A model generated the notes under the pieces. The model ran no database searches, was not told the origin of the DNA, and saw only the letters and a list, made by a program, of their open reading frames with translations. A stretch of DNA of 64,000 nucleotides from Prorocentrum cordatum (lineage: Eukaryota; Sar; Dinophyceae; Prorocentrales; Prorocentraceae). The stretch's first letter is position 1; every line of letters starts with the position of its first letter. The translations under genes were made by a program, and so were the position numbers. The stretch covers positions 72,001-136,000 of the forward strand of contig CAUYUJ010004291.1 in assembly GCA_963575745.1 (NCBI GenBank), given 5' to 3'. This document shows positions 39,549 to 49,976 of the stretch, piece after piece.

Positions 39549-39706
39549 GGTCACCCCAACCCAACCCGAAGACCCGAATTTCGGGTTGGGAGGGGTAAGG
39601 ATTCCACATGTGTTTTTTCGACGTTTCCCGACCCCCCCCCCAACTAGAAATCAAGGGTAAATCTGAGCCTTCGGGTTGGGTTGGGGTGGTTTGGTGGGTG
39701 GTGAAG
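39549..39706. mobile_element. MITE family H copy
   Basis: CACCCCAACCCAACCCGAAG at the left mirrors CTTCGGGTTGGGTTGGGGTG at the right; same interior as 37,096-37,260. Confidence 0.88.
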
Positions 39707-40734
39707 CAAAGAACTCCGTTGTTTTTTCGTGGTAACGGGCGTTGCGCGGGGGTGGGGGGCGAATCTTAGGGGGGCGCTCAGGATGCTTAGGGTTTGACTT
39801 GGCAGCCCACGCTACTAACGTCGGTACGAACGCACCCATGTGCCTGTGCACGTCGCCAGCATGTACATCACAGCGTCTGCGTACACCGCAAAGCCCGTGC
39901 ACACCTCCGGGTGCCTGACGGTGACAAACACCAGCAGACCATGGCTGGCCCGAACGCAGCAGATCGATATGCAAATTGACGGTGCTTCTTGTTTCCTGGC
40001 CGCGGCCACGGCCCCTAGCCTGGTTGCCTACGCGCACAACAGTATCTGTGTATATCACAATGCTAGACACCACCGCGCCTGTGTGAACCACAATTGCCGC
40101 CGCAGCCGACGTGTGCGCAATGCACACCGAACTCCTTGTTTCTTCCACCTGCTGAGTGCGCCGCCACACCTGTGTGGGTGCCACAACAGCCTGCACGCGC
40201 CACGCGCCTCTGCACACCACAAGCACATGCCTGCGCACACTGCAAACACGTTGCGCGCACAACAAACAGCATACCAGTGCGCTAAGCAACAAGCGCTGCT
40301 GCAACGGGGGGCGATGGGCGTTCCGTTATCTACTGGGTCGGTAGGGTGGTTGGAAGCCACATAACGCGCGTTATGTGTGTCGGTTGGAAGCCACATACCG
40401 CGCCAGAACATCTGCTGTTCCAAACCATGTCCGATTGGAAACGCATCACACTACTTAGCATATGTACCAAGCTCGCTCGGCGAACGCACGCCGTAACGCC
40501 AGGCCAGCGCTAGGCTTCAAGGGAGTTGCTTGAGTGCCACCAGAGCCGCCCGAACACTGACCCGACATATCAGCCTCAGAACTGCCGCCTCCGGGCCACC
40601 ATGAGTCAGGTCAGTATCTACTCGGGCCTCCCGGGCATCGACTGAAGGGACTCCGACCGACCCGAATTCTGCCCGAACGTTTTTGGGGTCCCCGAACGTA
40701 TGGAATACGAGAACACAGCATAAACAACCACTCT

Positions 40735-40850
40735 CGGAGCTCCGCGCGATTATTTGGATCGGCGCTGACCCCCGCGCGCGGAGCGACTCCAGGGGCGGCG
40801 CCAGAGGCGCCGCCAGGGGGGTCAAATGCCGTTTCAAGAAATACGCACAA
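40735..40850. mobile_element. GC-rich hairpin family copy
   Basis: Contains 'GGATCGGCGCTGACCCCCGC', 'GGGGCGGCGCCAGAGGCGCC' and CGCCAGGGGGGTC. Confidence 0.65.
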
Positions 40851-41215
40851 AGCCTAACAATGTGTGCCCGTTGTGTGCCCGTGCCGTTTCTGCTCCCTCG
40901 AATGCCATGTGCTCCCCTGCGCTACCCCAGAGCTCCGACGCCGTGCTTCTGCTCCAAAACGCGGTGCGTGGACCACCTCCCCGTGACCGGCTCCTCATCC
41001 CGAGCAGTTCTGCTGACGGTCGCTGGGCCCCCGGGACTGGCGATTGCCAGAAGCCTTCCGCCGCGATTGTTTCACCACGCGAGGGGGTCTCAGGAGGGGT
41101 TTCGGAGCGGCCGAACATCAACGCCTGGACCTCCCTGGGCTGCGTTCTGACGAGGATCTCACAGGGAATCCAGCCGTGCACGGCGACGAGAAGGGTGGAA
41201 AACATCCAAAGAGTC

Positions 41216-41340
41216 GATTCTCGACCCTCGACCCTCGACCCTCGATCCTCGATCCTCGATCCTCGACCCTCGAACCCTCGAACCTCGACCGTCGATCCTC
41301 GACCCTCGAACCTCGACCCTCGAACATCGATCCTCAGTAT
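41216..41340. repeat. (CCTCGA)n minisatellite
   Basis: CGACCCTCGA and CGATCCTCGA repeat about 15 times. The complementary GGATCGA motif is amplified at 30,395-30,535 and scattered at 26,995-27,070. Confidence 0.9.
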
Positions 41341-41641
41341 GAGTAACATCTAAAAAGATCTTTAGAACCCCCCCCCACACAGTGGAAACTAGCTGTCTGT
41401 TCGGCGACCTCACTGACGGACTGGGGCCGCACCAATAGTGGAACATACTGTTTCACCCGCGGCACCCGCCGCACAACCACGACGACGATGATGGCGAGGA
41501 ATGTGCCGATGTATAGTGCAATCATCTTACAAACGTGCTCAACACTTCTCTGTCGTGCAGGGTAGCCCAGGGAGCATGATCCCCTGGGAAGCATAACCTC
41601 CAAACATTATCCAGCCCGCCCAACATTCGAGGGAAAATAAT

Positions 41642-41970
41642 ATCCGCCGCGACGACGACGACGACGACGACGACGACTACGGTTATGACTACGACTGCGA
41701 CTACGACTACGATTACGATTGAGATTACGACTACAACCACGACTACGATTATGACTACACTCGCGACTACAATCACGATGACAATCACGATTACAACCAC
41801 GGTTGCAATGACGAATACAACCACAATTATCACACATCTTCTCGCGTGTAGGGTAGCCCACAATAGAATATTCCCCAGGAGAAAGAGCCCCCCAACATGA
41901 TCCGGCCCGCCCAACAATAGAGGTATAATCAATTCCGCTGCGACGACGACGACGACTGCGATAACGACAA
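41642..41970. repeat. (GAC)n / TACGAC repeats in two blocks
   Basis: ACGACGACGACGACG runs grade into GATTACGACTAC words (41,642-41,830), with a second short block at 41,938-41,965. Both blocks are preceded by similar text 'GTAGGGTAGCCCA' / 'GCAGGGTAGCCCA', 'CCGCCCAACA' and 'GAGGGAAAATAATATCCGC' / 'AGAGGTATAATCAATTCCGC', suggesting a duplication of about 300 bp. Confidence 0.75.
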
Positions 41971-42377
41971 CGAGGAGGAGCAGGAAGCGGACGAGAAGGA
42001 GGAAGACCAGGAGGAGAGGAGGAGAAGCAGGAGGGAGGGGAGGGGGGCAAACTGGAGGAAGAGAAGGAGGAGGACCAGGAGGAAGAGGCGCAGGAGGAGG
42101 GGCGAGCTCGTCCCCCACCGAGACACAAGGGCGAGGACCCCAACACAGAAGAACTCCTGAGGTCGGTGTGCTCCCCTGTGCTGCCCTGCCCCGTTGCGGC
42201 CGCCGGCCTGCCACGCAGCGCCCGCCCCGGGGGGGGGTCCTGCTGTCCCCCCCCCCGTGCGCGTGCGCTGCGCCGCGGGGGGGGGGGGCTGGGCAGCGGG
42301 TCGCGCGGCCGGCGCCGCGTGCACAGCGCAGGCAGGCAAGGCCCTCCCGCCCCTCCCCGGGCTCCCCGACGATACGA

Positions 42378-42565
42378 TTCGGAGGCAACTACTGGGAGGC
42401 TTTCGTCGGAAAGAGCAAGGAGGATGAAGCCCCATTTGAGAGCTATTACGCCGGAGTGGGCCTCGGATTAAGCGGGATGAAGCCATATTAAGCGGCATTA
42501 AGCGGCATCAAGCCGGATTAAGCCTGGCTTCGGACCATGGCAAAAACAGAGTTTGACCTCCCAGG
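42378..42565. repeat. Family M repeat
   Basis: Starts GGAGGCAACTACTGGGAGG and runs through AAGCGGCATTAAGC words to TTTGACCTCCCAGGAGTTGC. Confidence 0.8.
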
Positions 42566-42729
42566 AGTTGCATCCCAAACACGACTGTGGATACCATGTC
42601 ACTTGGACACTCGAACAGTCCCATCATTGCATGGCACCTGCTATGTGATGTGTTCTTTATTTCTATGCATGTGCTCAACGTGTCTTCCACACGTGGTTTT
42701 GCCTGTCTCCCACATGTCTGCAACATTTG

Positions 42730-42924
42730 TCGGGTCGGGCGAAAGGGGGGGATAGCAAAGGGGGGGTTTGAGAATCAGCTCACGTAGTTAATTTTCCCGG
42801 CGCCTCCCGGCGCCGGAGGCGGCTATGTATCGAGGAATGGGCCCCTCGGTGGGGCCGAAACCAGCTGCATGTAGCAGATTTCGTAACCCCCCCTTTCCCA
42901 AACCCCCCCTTTCGCCCGACCCGA
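42730..42924. mobile_element. MITE family F with 5-bp target-site duplication
   Basis: Termini TCGGGTCGGGCGAAAGGGGG / CCCCCTTTCGCCCGACCCGA, perfectly inverted. ATTTG flanks both sides. Confidence 0.92.
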
Positions 42925-43096
42925 ATTTGGCAACATTCCTCCTCTCCATTGATCGTCCTCGCCAACGCTACGACTGCTTCCGTCTTGGCGCTGTTCCTCG
43001 ACTCCGGCCCTCGGGGGCCGACCTCGGGCCCACCGGGGCCCTCAGACATGGATCCGGGGCGACAAGCCGGCCACGGGGAAGGGATCGGGACCTCTG

Positions 43097-43290
43097 TCGG
43101 GTCGGGCGAAAGGGGGGATAGCAAAGGGGGGGTTTGAGAATCAGCTCACGTAGCTGATTTTCCCGGCGCCTCCCGGCGCCGGAGGCGGCTATGTATCGAG
43201 GAATGGGCCCCTCGGTGAGGCCGAAACCAGCTGCATGCAGCAAATTTCGTAACCCCCCCTTTCCCAATCCCCCCCTTCCGCCCGGCCCGA
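43097..43290. mobile_element. MITE family F with 5-bp target-site duplication
   Basis: Same termini as 42,730-42,924, with CTCTG on both sides. Internal GTATCGAGGAATGGGCCCCT is shared by the family. Confidence 0.92.
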
Positions 43291-43497
43291 CTCTGGGGCT
43301 GCGGATGGAACAAATCACCTCGGCGGACGTCAGGGCAGAACCCCCCCCCTCCCCAGACCTTCCAAGAATGCTAGAAGACATCTCCCCAGACCCGTGGACC
43401 CACTTGGACTGCTCTGCGCCTCGACTGGAGCTCGGAAGGAGTGCTCTGTTCCGGCCCTCTCGGCTCTCCCCTGCCCTGTCGTCTCGGGGGACGTCTA

Positions 43498-43673
43498 CAG
43501 TTGGGGCGTTGACACAAGGAACCCCACATAAGGAACGAGGCCCCTTTTTCCCATGAGTGAAACTCAGATGTCCCATGGGAAACCTCAGGAAAACCCAAGG
43601 AGCACTGCAAAACAACTAAGGAACACGGAGCCCCTCCCAAACGAGAAGGGTTCCTTCTTCAGGGCCCCGACTG
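43498..43673. mobile_element. MITE family 2, complete copy
   Basis: CAGTTGGGGCGTTGAC at the left mirrors GGGCCCCGACTG at the right; interior as in the other two copies. Confidence 0.85.
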
Positions 43674-43814
43674 CATCGTGGTGTGCGCGGAAAAGAGGGG
43701 CCAGGAGGAGGGGGATGAGCTGTCAGCTTCCTGGCCCGAGGCATGCGCGCGGACAACGGTAGCCCAGAGACGTGTGGAAAGGAGAAGAGGGCGGCATGAA
43801 TGGGGGGCAAACTA

Positions 43815-44234
43815 ACCTACCTCGCTTTTGACCACCCTCGCTTCCAAGAGATACCAAGCGATGCCAAACTACGGCCTGTATTGGTCAGGCCGCTCGACGA
43901 GGAGGCGCGTGGTAGGACTTGGTTTTGCCTGGAAGCGAAAGCGGGGTAGGTAATCCACGCTCTGAATGAAACTTGGAAGATCTCATCATGGCCCTGCCAA
44001 TGAGATCCTCAGAACCCTGGCTCGAACGATCGGCGGCTTTCCGACCGCCACATCGTCCCAGGCGGCAGGCAATGCGGCAGACCCGTGTCGAGTCGGCCTT
44101 GGGGTTGGTCTCTGACACCGCGTAGATCGTTCAGCCTTGGACGATCGGCGGCTCTCCGATCGCCAGATCGTCCCACGCGGCAGGCCCTGCAGCAAGTTCG
44201 TGTCGTGTCAGCCCCGGCGTTGGATCCCTGAAAA
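43815..44234. repeat. CGATCGGCGGC-bearing partial duplication
   Basis: 'ACGATCGGCGGCTTTCCGAC' at about 44,026 and 'ACGATCGGCGGCTCTCCGAT' at 44,140, each followed by 'CCACATCGTCCCA' or 'CCAGATCGTCCCA', 'GCGGCAGGC' and 'GTGTCG', show a 114-bp tandem duplication. A third similar piece lies at 44,462-44,490. Confidence 0.7.
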
Positions 44235-44430
44235 GGGGAACAGAAAGTGACAGAAACATAAAACCTCGGAGGTCCGCGCGGACTTCTCGGATCGGCGCTG
44301 GGGCCCCCCGGCGGCGCCTCCGGCGCCGCCCCTGGCGCGCTCCGCGCGCCAGGGGCGGGGGCCCCAGCGCCGATCCGAGGAATCCGCGCGGACCTCCGAG
44401 GTTGTTTGTTTATGTTACTTTCTGTTCCCC
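44235..44430. mobile_element. 196-bp palindrome, type copy of the GC-rich hairpin family
   Basis: Arms of about 90 bp: left GGGGAACAGAAAGTGACAGA, right ends TTATGTTACTTTCTGTTCCCC (minus one base). The inner arms read CTCGGAGGTCCGCGCGGA and TCCGCGCGGACCTCCGAG; the centre is itself a chain of GGCGCC and GGCGCGC palindromes. Confidence 0.93.
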
Positions 44431-44764
44431 GACTGACGCCGCAATGGATCGTTCCGTCGTGGACGATCGGCGGCCCTCCGCTCGCCAGAGCGCGCCAATG
44501 CCGGCCAGCGCCGGGCCGCGGGCGGCGCTCGGCCCCGGACGCCCGCGAGGGGGGCGGGAGCTATACGTCGATGCGACGCGGCCCTGCCGTACCATCAGGG
44601 GCAGCGACAAGGGGGGACTGATCGGTCTGTCGGGGATGGACAGACCCCCCCTTTAGTAAAACGTGGTTTCGTGCAAACGACCTGAGGCCCAAACCTGGCG
44701 GGCGCAGGCCTGGAAAACAACGGCCACGGCGCCCTCTCGAGAAAAAAAACACCCCAAAAAAGAA

Positions 44765-44895
44765 ACCCAAACAAGTCAAAAAATACACAGAAAATAGTCC
44801 CCAGACTATTTTCGGACTATTGTTTTACGATTTGGAGGGTATTCTTCAATTCTTCGTCGAAAGTCCCCCTGCAGGGGGACAGGCCCGACTCGAGT
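44765..44895. mobile_element. MITE family 1, 3' part
   Basis: 'AGTCCCCAGACTATTTTCGG' and the right terminus CAGGGGGACAGGCCCGACTC; no left terminus. A similar but shorter piece is at 45,475-45,580. Confidence 0.7.
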
Positions 44896-45019
44896 GTAGA
44901 GCCCCCAAGCGAGGGGTGGCCACCCCAGGGCCGACCCGGGGCCCCAGGGCAGCCTTGGACATAGGGCCTGCCCAGGGCCCTGGGGTATAGGCCTAGGGCA
45001 GGGCCTGCCCAGAGCCCTA

Positions 45020-45182
45020 TGAAGGGGAACTGGGACACACAAATAAATACACACAAAGAAAACTAATCCCTATATTTTCCCATATCTTCTTGGTTTCTGT
45101 CTTCCCCCCCCACTTCCCATATTTTCCCATATTTTCTGGGGATCGCCGATTCATTGTGTCTGTGTGTTTTTTCCCCTCCTGA
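45020..45182. mobile_element. Introner-family element with perfect 5-bp target-site duplication
   Basis: A 163-bp copy of the element that forms the PLBD intron b-c: left TGAAGGGGAACTGGGACACA, right TTTTTTCCCCTCCTGA, interior CACAAATAAATACACACAAA and TTTTCTGGGGATCG. CCCTA is present directly on both sides (45,015-45,019 and 45,183-45,187). No gene is recognised around it. Confidence 0.92.
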
Positions 45183-45697
45183 CCCTAGGCAGGGCAGGCC
45201 CAAAGCCCCAGGTAGGGCAGGCCCAGGGCAGGCCTTCCCTCCGGGTTCTGTCCCTCCTCGGCTCGCGGGCGCTGCCTCCCAGTCTCTCGGGGCCCCGGGT
45301 GCTCTCGGGCCCTCGGGGGCCCCGCGCCGCCTCCGCAGGAGCCCGCAGGAGCCCAGGCCGTCCCGAGCGGCCGCTGGGCATCCGAGCTGCGACGCGAAGA
45401 CCAGACGGCGAGGATCCCCTGGGGGGGTGCGGGGGGGGCTGGCCCAGGGAGGGGGGCCAAAAATACCCCCAAAAGGTCAGAAAAATACTAAAAACATAGT
45501 CCGCAGACTATGTTTGGACTATTTTGGACTATGTTTTTGGTGTATCTTGTATTTTTCGTCGAGAATCCCCCTGCAGGGAGCATGGACCCCCGCTCGCCCA
45601 CTCACTCGCCGATGGGGGCCCCCGGGGCCCCACCCCCTCCCGGGAGCGCGCGGGCTCGCTCTCGAAGGCCCGCCGTCGAGCTATTCGGAGATCTTCT

Positions 45698-45930
45698 GAC
45701 CCAGGTCAATACAGACCCGGGTCAGCAGGAAACCAAAAGACTGCAATCAGGAGAAAAAAAAGTGCAACGCAGGTCTTCGCAAACCTGCGTCATCCAATAT
45801 GCGAAGCCGCCTCGCGGCCACGGGGGGCTCGCTAACCCGGGTCAGCCAGCGGGGGTCTTCGCAGGACCCTGCAAGACCTGGCGCTCTGGCTGACCCCCGA
45901 CTGCACTGACCCCCGTCTCAAGGCTCCCGA
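45698..45930. repeat. Family Q repeat
   Basis: 'GACCCAGGTCAATACAGACC', 'CGCCTCGCGGCCAC', 'GCTAACCCGGGTCAGCCAG' and 'TGACCCCCGTCTCAAGGCTC' recur at 63,711-63,960, with shorter relatives at 26,505-26,680 and 29,990-30,115. Confidence 0.8.
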
Positions 45931-46207
45931 GCTCTGCGGGCGGGAGGGCCTCCCGAGCTGGCTCCCCCCGAGCGCTCCCCGTCGTGCCCCTAAACTTCCT
46001 TGGCGGCGCGCACACAGGGGGTGGGGGGAGGGGGGAGGGCTTCTCAGAAGGAGGCTGCTTCTTAGAAGGCACCGGCCTCACATCTATAGATGGGGCCCGC
46101 GCCTTCTAAGAAGCAGGGGTGCTTCTAAGAAGCCCTCCCCCCTCCCCCCACCTCCCTCTGCGCGTGGCTGACTTCCGACGATGCGATCTTCGGATCTCCT
46201 CTGGGCA

Positions 46208-46350
46208 AGCGCGCTCCACTGCTCGCAGAGGTAGCCGCTCGCAAGTGGCTCGGATCCGCCCAGGGACCCACGATCCGCGTCATGGAAGACGCGTTTTTTG
46301 CTCGGGCGCTCGCGAGCAGGCACCTGGCGAGTAGGGGAACGCGCTCGGTG
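46208..46350. mobile_element. MITE family K copy
   Basis: GCGCGCTCCACTGCTCGC at the left mirrors GCGAGTAGGGGAACGCGC at the right. Confidence 0.75.
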
Positions 46351-46876
46351 ATGCTCAACCCCTGACCCCTGCGGGATGGCGCCTGTCGGCACAAGTTGGC
46401 CAGGCCTCTGCCTCCCTTCTGTAGCTTCTCACCCAGACGGGTCCGAGACTGCGACTCCCCCCTCCGCGGAGGGTGGGACGCTCGGAAAAAAAGCAAGCCA
46501 CAGATGTCATTGCCAATGCTGTTTCACCTCGGACTACATGTCACACGATGGGGACCCGGAGCAATCAAACATTATTCTGGGACGAAAGACTAACGCTGGG
46601 AAGCAAACAATAATTCCTCCAGCGAGATCGTTTAAACCAATACTTGTGTATGTGTAATGTGGGTTTACATATACATGTAACATATCTGTTAGCCGGCGCC
46701 GTATCGGCGATACCGTGAGCGGGGAACATGACGTCCGCCGCAGCCCCGATGCCAGAAACATTGGATTCCACGCCCTCTGGGCGTAGGTGGTTTAGGGCGT
46801 TTCCTCTTCCACCCCTCCCTCTTCCCGGGGCCCGCGGCGTGCTGAAATGGTGCAAGAACAGGCCGACTCGGCCGAG

Positions 46877-46960
46877 GAGGAGGAGGAGGAGGAGAAGGAG
46901 GAGGAGCGGAGGGCGAGGAGGAGGAGGAGGAGGAGGAGGAGGAGGAGGAGGAGGAGGGTT
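46877..46960. repeat. (GGA)n tract
   Basis: About 25 GGA units with a GAAGGAGGAGGAGCGGAGG interruption. Confidence 0.92.
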
Positions 46961-47037
46961 TACCCCTCCCCCTGACCCCCTCCCCCCGGACCTGGACGGG
47001 ACGACTCGCGGGCCGCTGGAGCGTCCGAGATAGCCCA

Positions 47038-47900
47038 GGATGGCTCCAAGAGGGCCTCGGAGAGCCCACAATGACCTCCAAGATTGCCCGAGATACCCAA
47101 GTTTGTCAAGATGGCTCCCAAAAATGCTCCAAAAAAAAACCCAAGACCCCAAGACCGCTTCAAGACGGCTCCGAGCGGCCACGGAGCCTCCCCAGGAGGC
47201 TGCCGAGAAGCCAAATCCCTCAAAAACTTGCGTAAGTCAATCAGTTCTACCTTCTCGCCGTTTCGCTTCCGATGGCCTTCCGAGGCTTCCAGACAGCTCC
47301 AAGAGGGCACATGAGGGCCCCAACAGAGGCCCCAGAGAGCCCCAAGACGGCCCAAAGAGCGCTCAAGAACGCTCCAAGAGCGCCCCAAGAGGGGCCAGAA
47401 GATGATGTTGGGGGATCCCGAGGGAGGAGGCTAATTGAGCAACCCCCTTCTTTGATCGATGTCCTCCAAGATGACCCCAATAGGCACCACCCAGGAGGCC
47501 CCAAGGGGTCCCAAGATGGCCCGAAGATGGCTCCAAGATGGCCCCAAGAGGCCCCCAAGAGGACCCCAAGCGGCCCCAAGAGGCCCCCCCCCCGGGGCAC
47601 CCAAGACGCCCCAGAGCCTCCCAAGAGACCTCCAAGAGGCCTCCAAGAAGCGACCAAGAAATATCCCAAAAGGCTCCGAGAGGCATCCAAGAGACCTCTA
47701 GCCCTTTTGTTTGCCCTCCTCCTCCTGCTCCTCCTTCCTCCTCCCACTCCGTTTGTTCCTCCTCCTCCTCCTCATTTCCCTCCTCCTTCTCCTCCTCCTC
47801 CTCATTATATTCATACTCCTTCGTCCCAATCCCTCATCCATCCATCAAGCCTCCTCCTTCTCCTCCTCACGCATTCGCACGGATCGGCCGTCCACCTCTT
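47038..47900. repeat. CCAAGAGGCC degenerate minisatellite followed by (TCC)n
   Basis: Words such as CCCCAAGAGGCCCCC and CCAAGATGGCTCC recur with no fixed period up to about 47,700; TCC-rich sequence follows to 47,870. Frames are open on both strands because stops are rare in these words. Confidence 0.75.
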
Positions 47901-48765
47901 TGCTCCCGCACTCCCCTGATCACCTCAACTCGCCTGGACATCGTTTCTGGATTGGCTGGTGGGGAAGCTCATTTGATTGCGAGCGCAAACGGAAAGGCCG
48001 CACGCCGTCCAGAGCAACCGCTGACCAGCAGGGGCCCAAATTGCGCACTAGAGAGAGGAGAAGGGAGATAACAGGAAAACAGCGGGAGGTGAGACAAGCA
48101 GGGGCGGGCAGCTGGCGGGAATACTTTTTTGTTTTGCGGCCCGCAAGGAAAAGTCCAGAGGGCGTGTTAATCAGGCAAACTGGGGCACAGAGCCAGATAA
48201 TTAGTGCACATGCAGGACACATTGAGGGAAACTAGCAAACGAGCCGCGCGTGGCGACGTTGCACCCGCACGAGGACGCCCGCCGACGAGCGGGGCGAGGG
48301 GAAAACGGCGAGAAAGGAGGAGCGAGGCGGCAGAAGAACGAAGGAGGGGTAGAAAAGCAGGCGGCCTCACTCACGGAGCACCATGTGCTCGCTGGCGAGT
48401 CGACAGGGCCCAACCACGGGTGGACACCACATCGCCGTGCCCGAATCAGTCAGGTTGGCAACGCCGGGGGGGTAAAGTCGGCCAGGAGAAGCGTGAACCT
48501 GGCACAATATGCACCACATGAACTCGAAGTCGTACTCCAGAGCGACGGCGCCGAAGAGCGGAACGGCCAAGACGAGGAAGGCCAGGCCTGCAAGATGCCA
48601 CTGGCCGAAAGCCCACGCCATCCAAGCGAGCACAGCATCATCCCGCAATGCGAGAGGGAAGCACCGCATCCCCAGGAGGTGTCCCAAAGTATTGGCCAGA
48701 GCCACACCGCGGGCGTCGTCAACCCACAGAAGTCGTTGGCGGCGTCAGGCGGGGAGGAGAGGAGG
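47901..48765. other. Region without a recognisable gene
   Basis: A minus-strand frame (48,705-48,367) has a hydrophobic stretch 'WHLAGLAFLVLAVPLFGAV', but it belongs to no family I recognise. It is followed (in minus-strand sense) by nothing conserved. It may be the downstream part of the unit at 50-57 kb. Confidence 0.35.
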
Positions 48766-49890
48766 CGCAGCCGATAGCCGCAGAACATGTGAATAAATGG
48801 AGAGGAGGCGTCGGATACAAACGCCCCCAGACGAGGACCCAACACGTGAAATCGGTAAGTCGTGGCGCGTGGCGCCGTCGTGAGGGGGGGAGAAGCCACG
48901 TGGGCAAGGCCGTCGGTCTTCGGGAGTGCGGAGCGCATGGGGGGGGCCTTTGGCCTGCCGCCCCGGCCATCCAAAGAGAGCGCCCCAGCGGGCGACGCGG
49001 GCCCATGACAGCGAGGCCAAAGAGAGCCGTGGGCAGGGTTATTGCAGCCAGACCGCACGGGCTAAGAGCCCACGGAGCACCGTGGGGGGTCAACAGCAGT
49101 GTGAGTGTGCACCTGGCCCCCAGGAGGTAGCACGTGCATTAAGGCCGGGGCCTGTCACTGCGGTGAAACGAGCCCCCTTCATGAAGGGACATCCCACTGC
49201 CGCTGCGACCCGTGGGGGGCCATCTGACCCTGGCGTCACCCCCTCACCCGAGGCTTGCCTGTGGGCGGCACAGGGACTTACGATGACCATGGTGGCCTCT
49301 GCCTATGTGGAGCAGGTCTGTGAACGTCGCACGTCGTCGGTCAGTCGCCACAGCCGACGAGGGCGTCAGGAGGGATGGGGAGGGAGGCGCAGCCGATAGC
49401 CGCAGACCATTTGAATAAATGGTGGGAGAGGAGCCAGTGGCTCGCACCGTTATTGAGGATCCAGCACGCGCGGTCGGCACGTCGTCGGCGCGCGGCGCCG
49501 CCTGGCGGGGGAGAGCCAACAGCGCGGGGCAGTCGGACGTCGAGGGTGCGGAGCGCATGGGGGGGGGTCCCTTAGGCCTGCCGCCCAGCCGTCCGAGGCG
49601 CGCGCCCTGTCGGGCGAATCGGGCTCATGTCCTCGTGGACAAGGCCAGAGTGAGCCGCGGGCAGGATTACTGCAGCCATACCACGCGAGCTAAGGGCCCA
49701 AGAGGACCTGCGGGAGTCTATACGCAGTGCGAGTTGTGCACCGCACTCCCAGAAAGTGACGCGGGCATTAAGGCTGCTGCCTGTCACTGCGGTGGAACGG
49801 GCCCCCCTGGTCACGGGGCAGCTCTTAGGCGACGTGGCCCGGGGGGTCTTCCGTCCGCGCCATCTCGCCCTCCCCGGTCGCGCGTCTGTG
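48766..49890. repeat. Diverged tandem duplication, unit ~615-630 bp
   Basis: 'GGCGCAGCCGATAGCCGCAG' plus 'GAATAAATGG' occurs at 48,768 and 49,385; 'GTGCGGAGCGCATGGGGGGG' at about 48,928 and 49,546; 'GCATTAAGGC' followed by 'CCTGTCACTGCGGTG' at 49,135 and 49,762. The two units are about 65-75% identical by eye, with stretches of no similarity between anchors. They lie just downstream of the helicase-linked unit, which is on the minus strand. Confidence 0.8.
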
Positions 49891-49976
49891 GGCCGCAAAG
49901 GGGCGCTCGAGGACCATGGGGCTGCCGACCCATTGGGCCCCGCATGGCACGTCGGGGGCCAATGTGGCCCACAGGG

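Noticed and set aside
39594-39706. Interstitial telomere repeat
   Set aside because: The GGGTTGGGTTGGGG words are short and are the inverted termini of a MITE, not a tandem telomeric array.
48367-48705. Minus-strand ORF with a hydrophobic helix as a signal-peptide exon for PLBD
   Set aside because: Phase and distance (over 14 kb) cannot be supported, and no donor with matching phase was identified.
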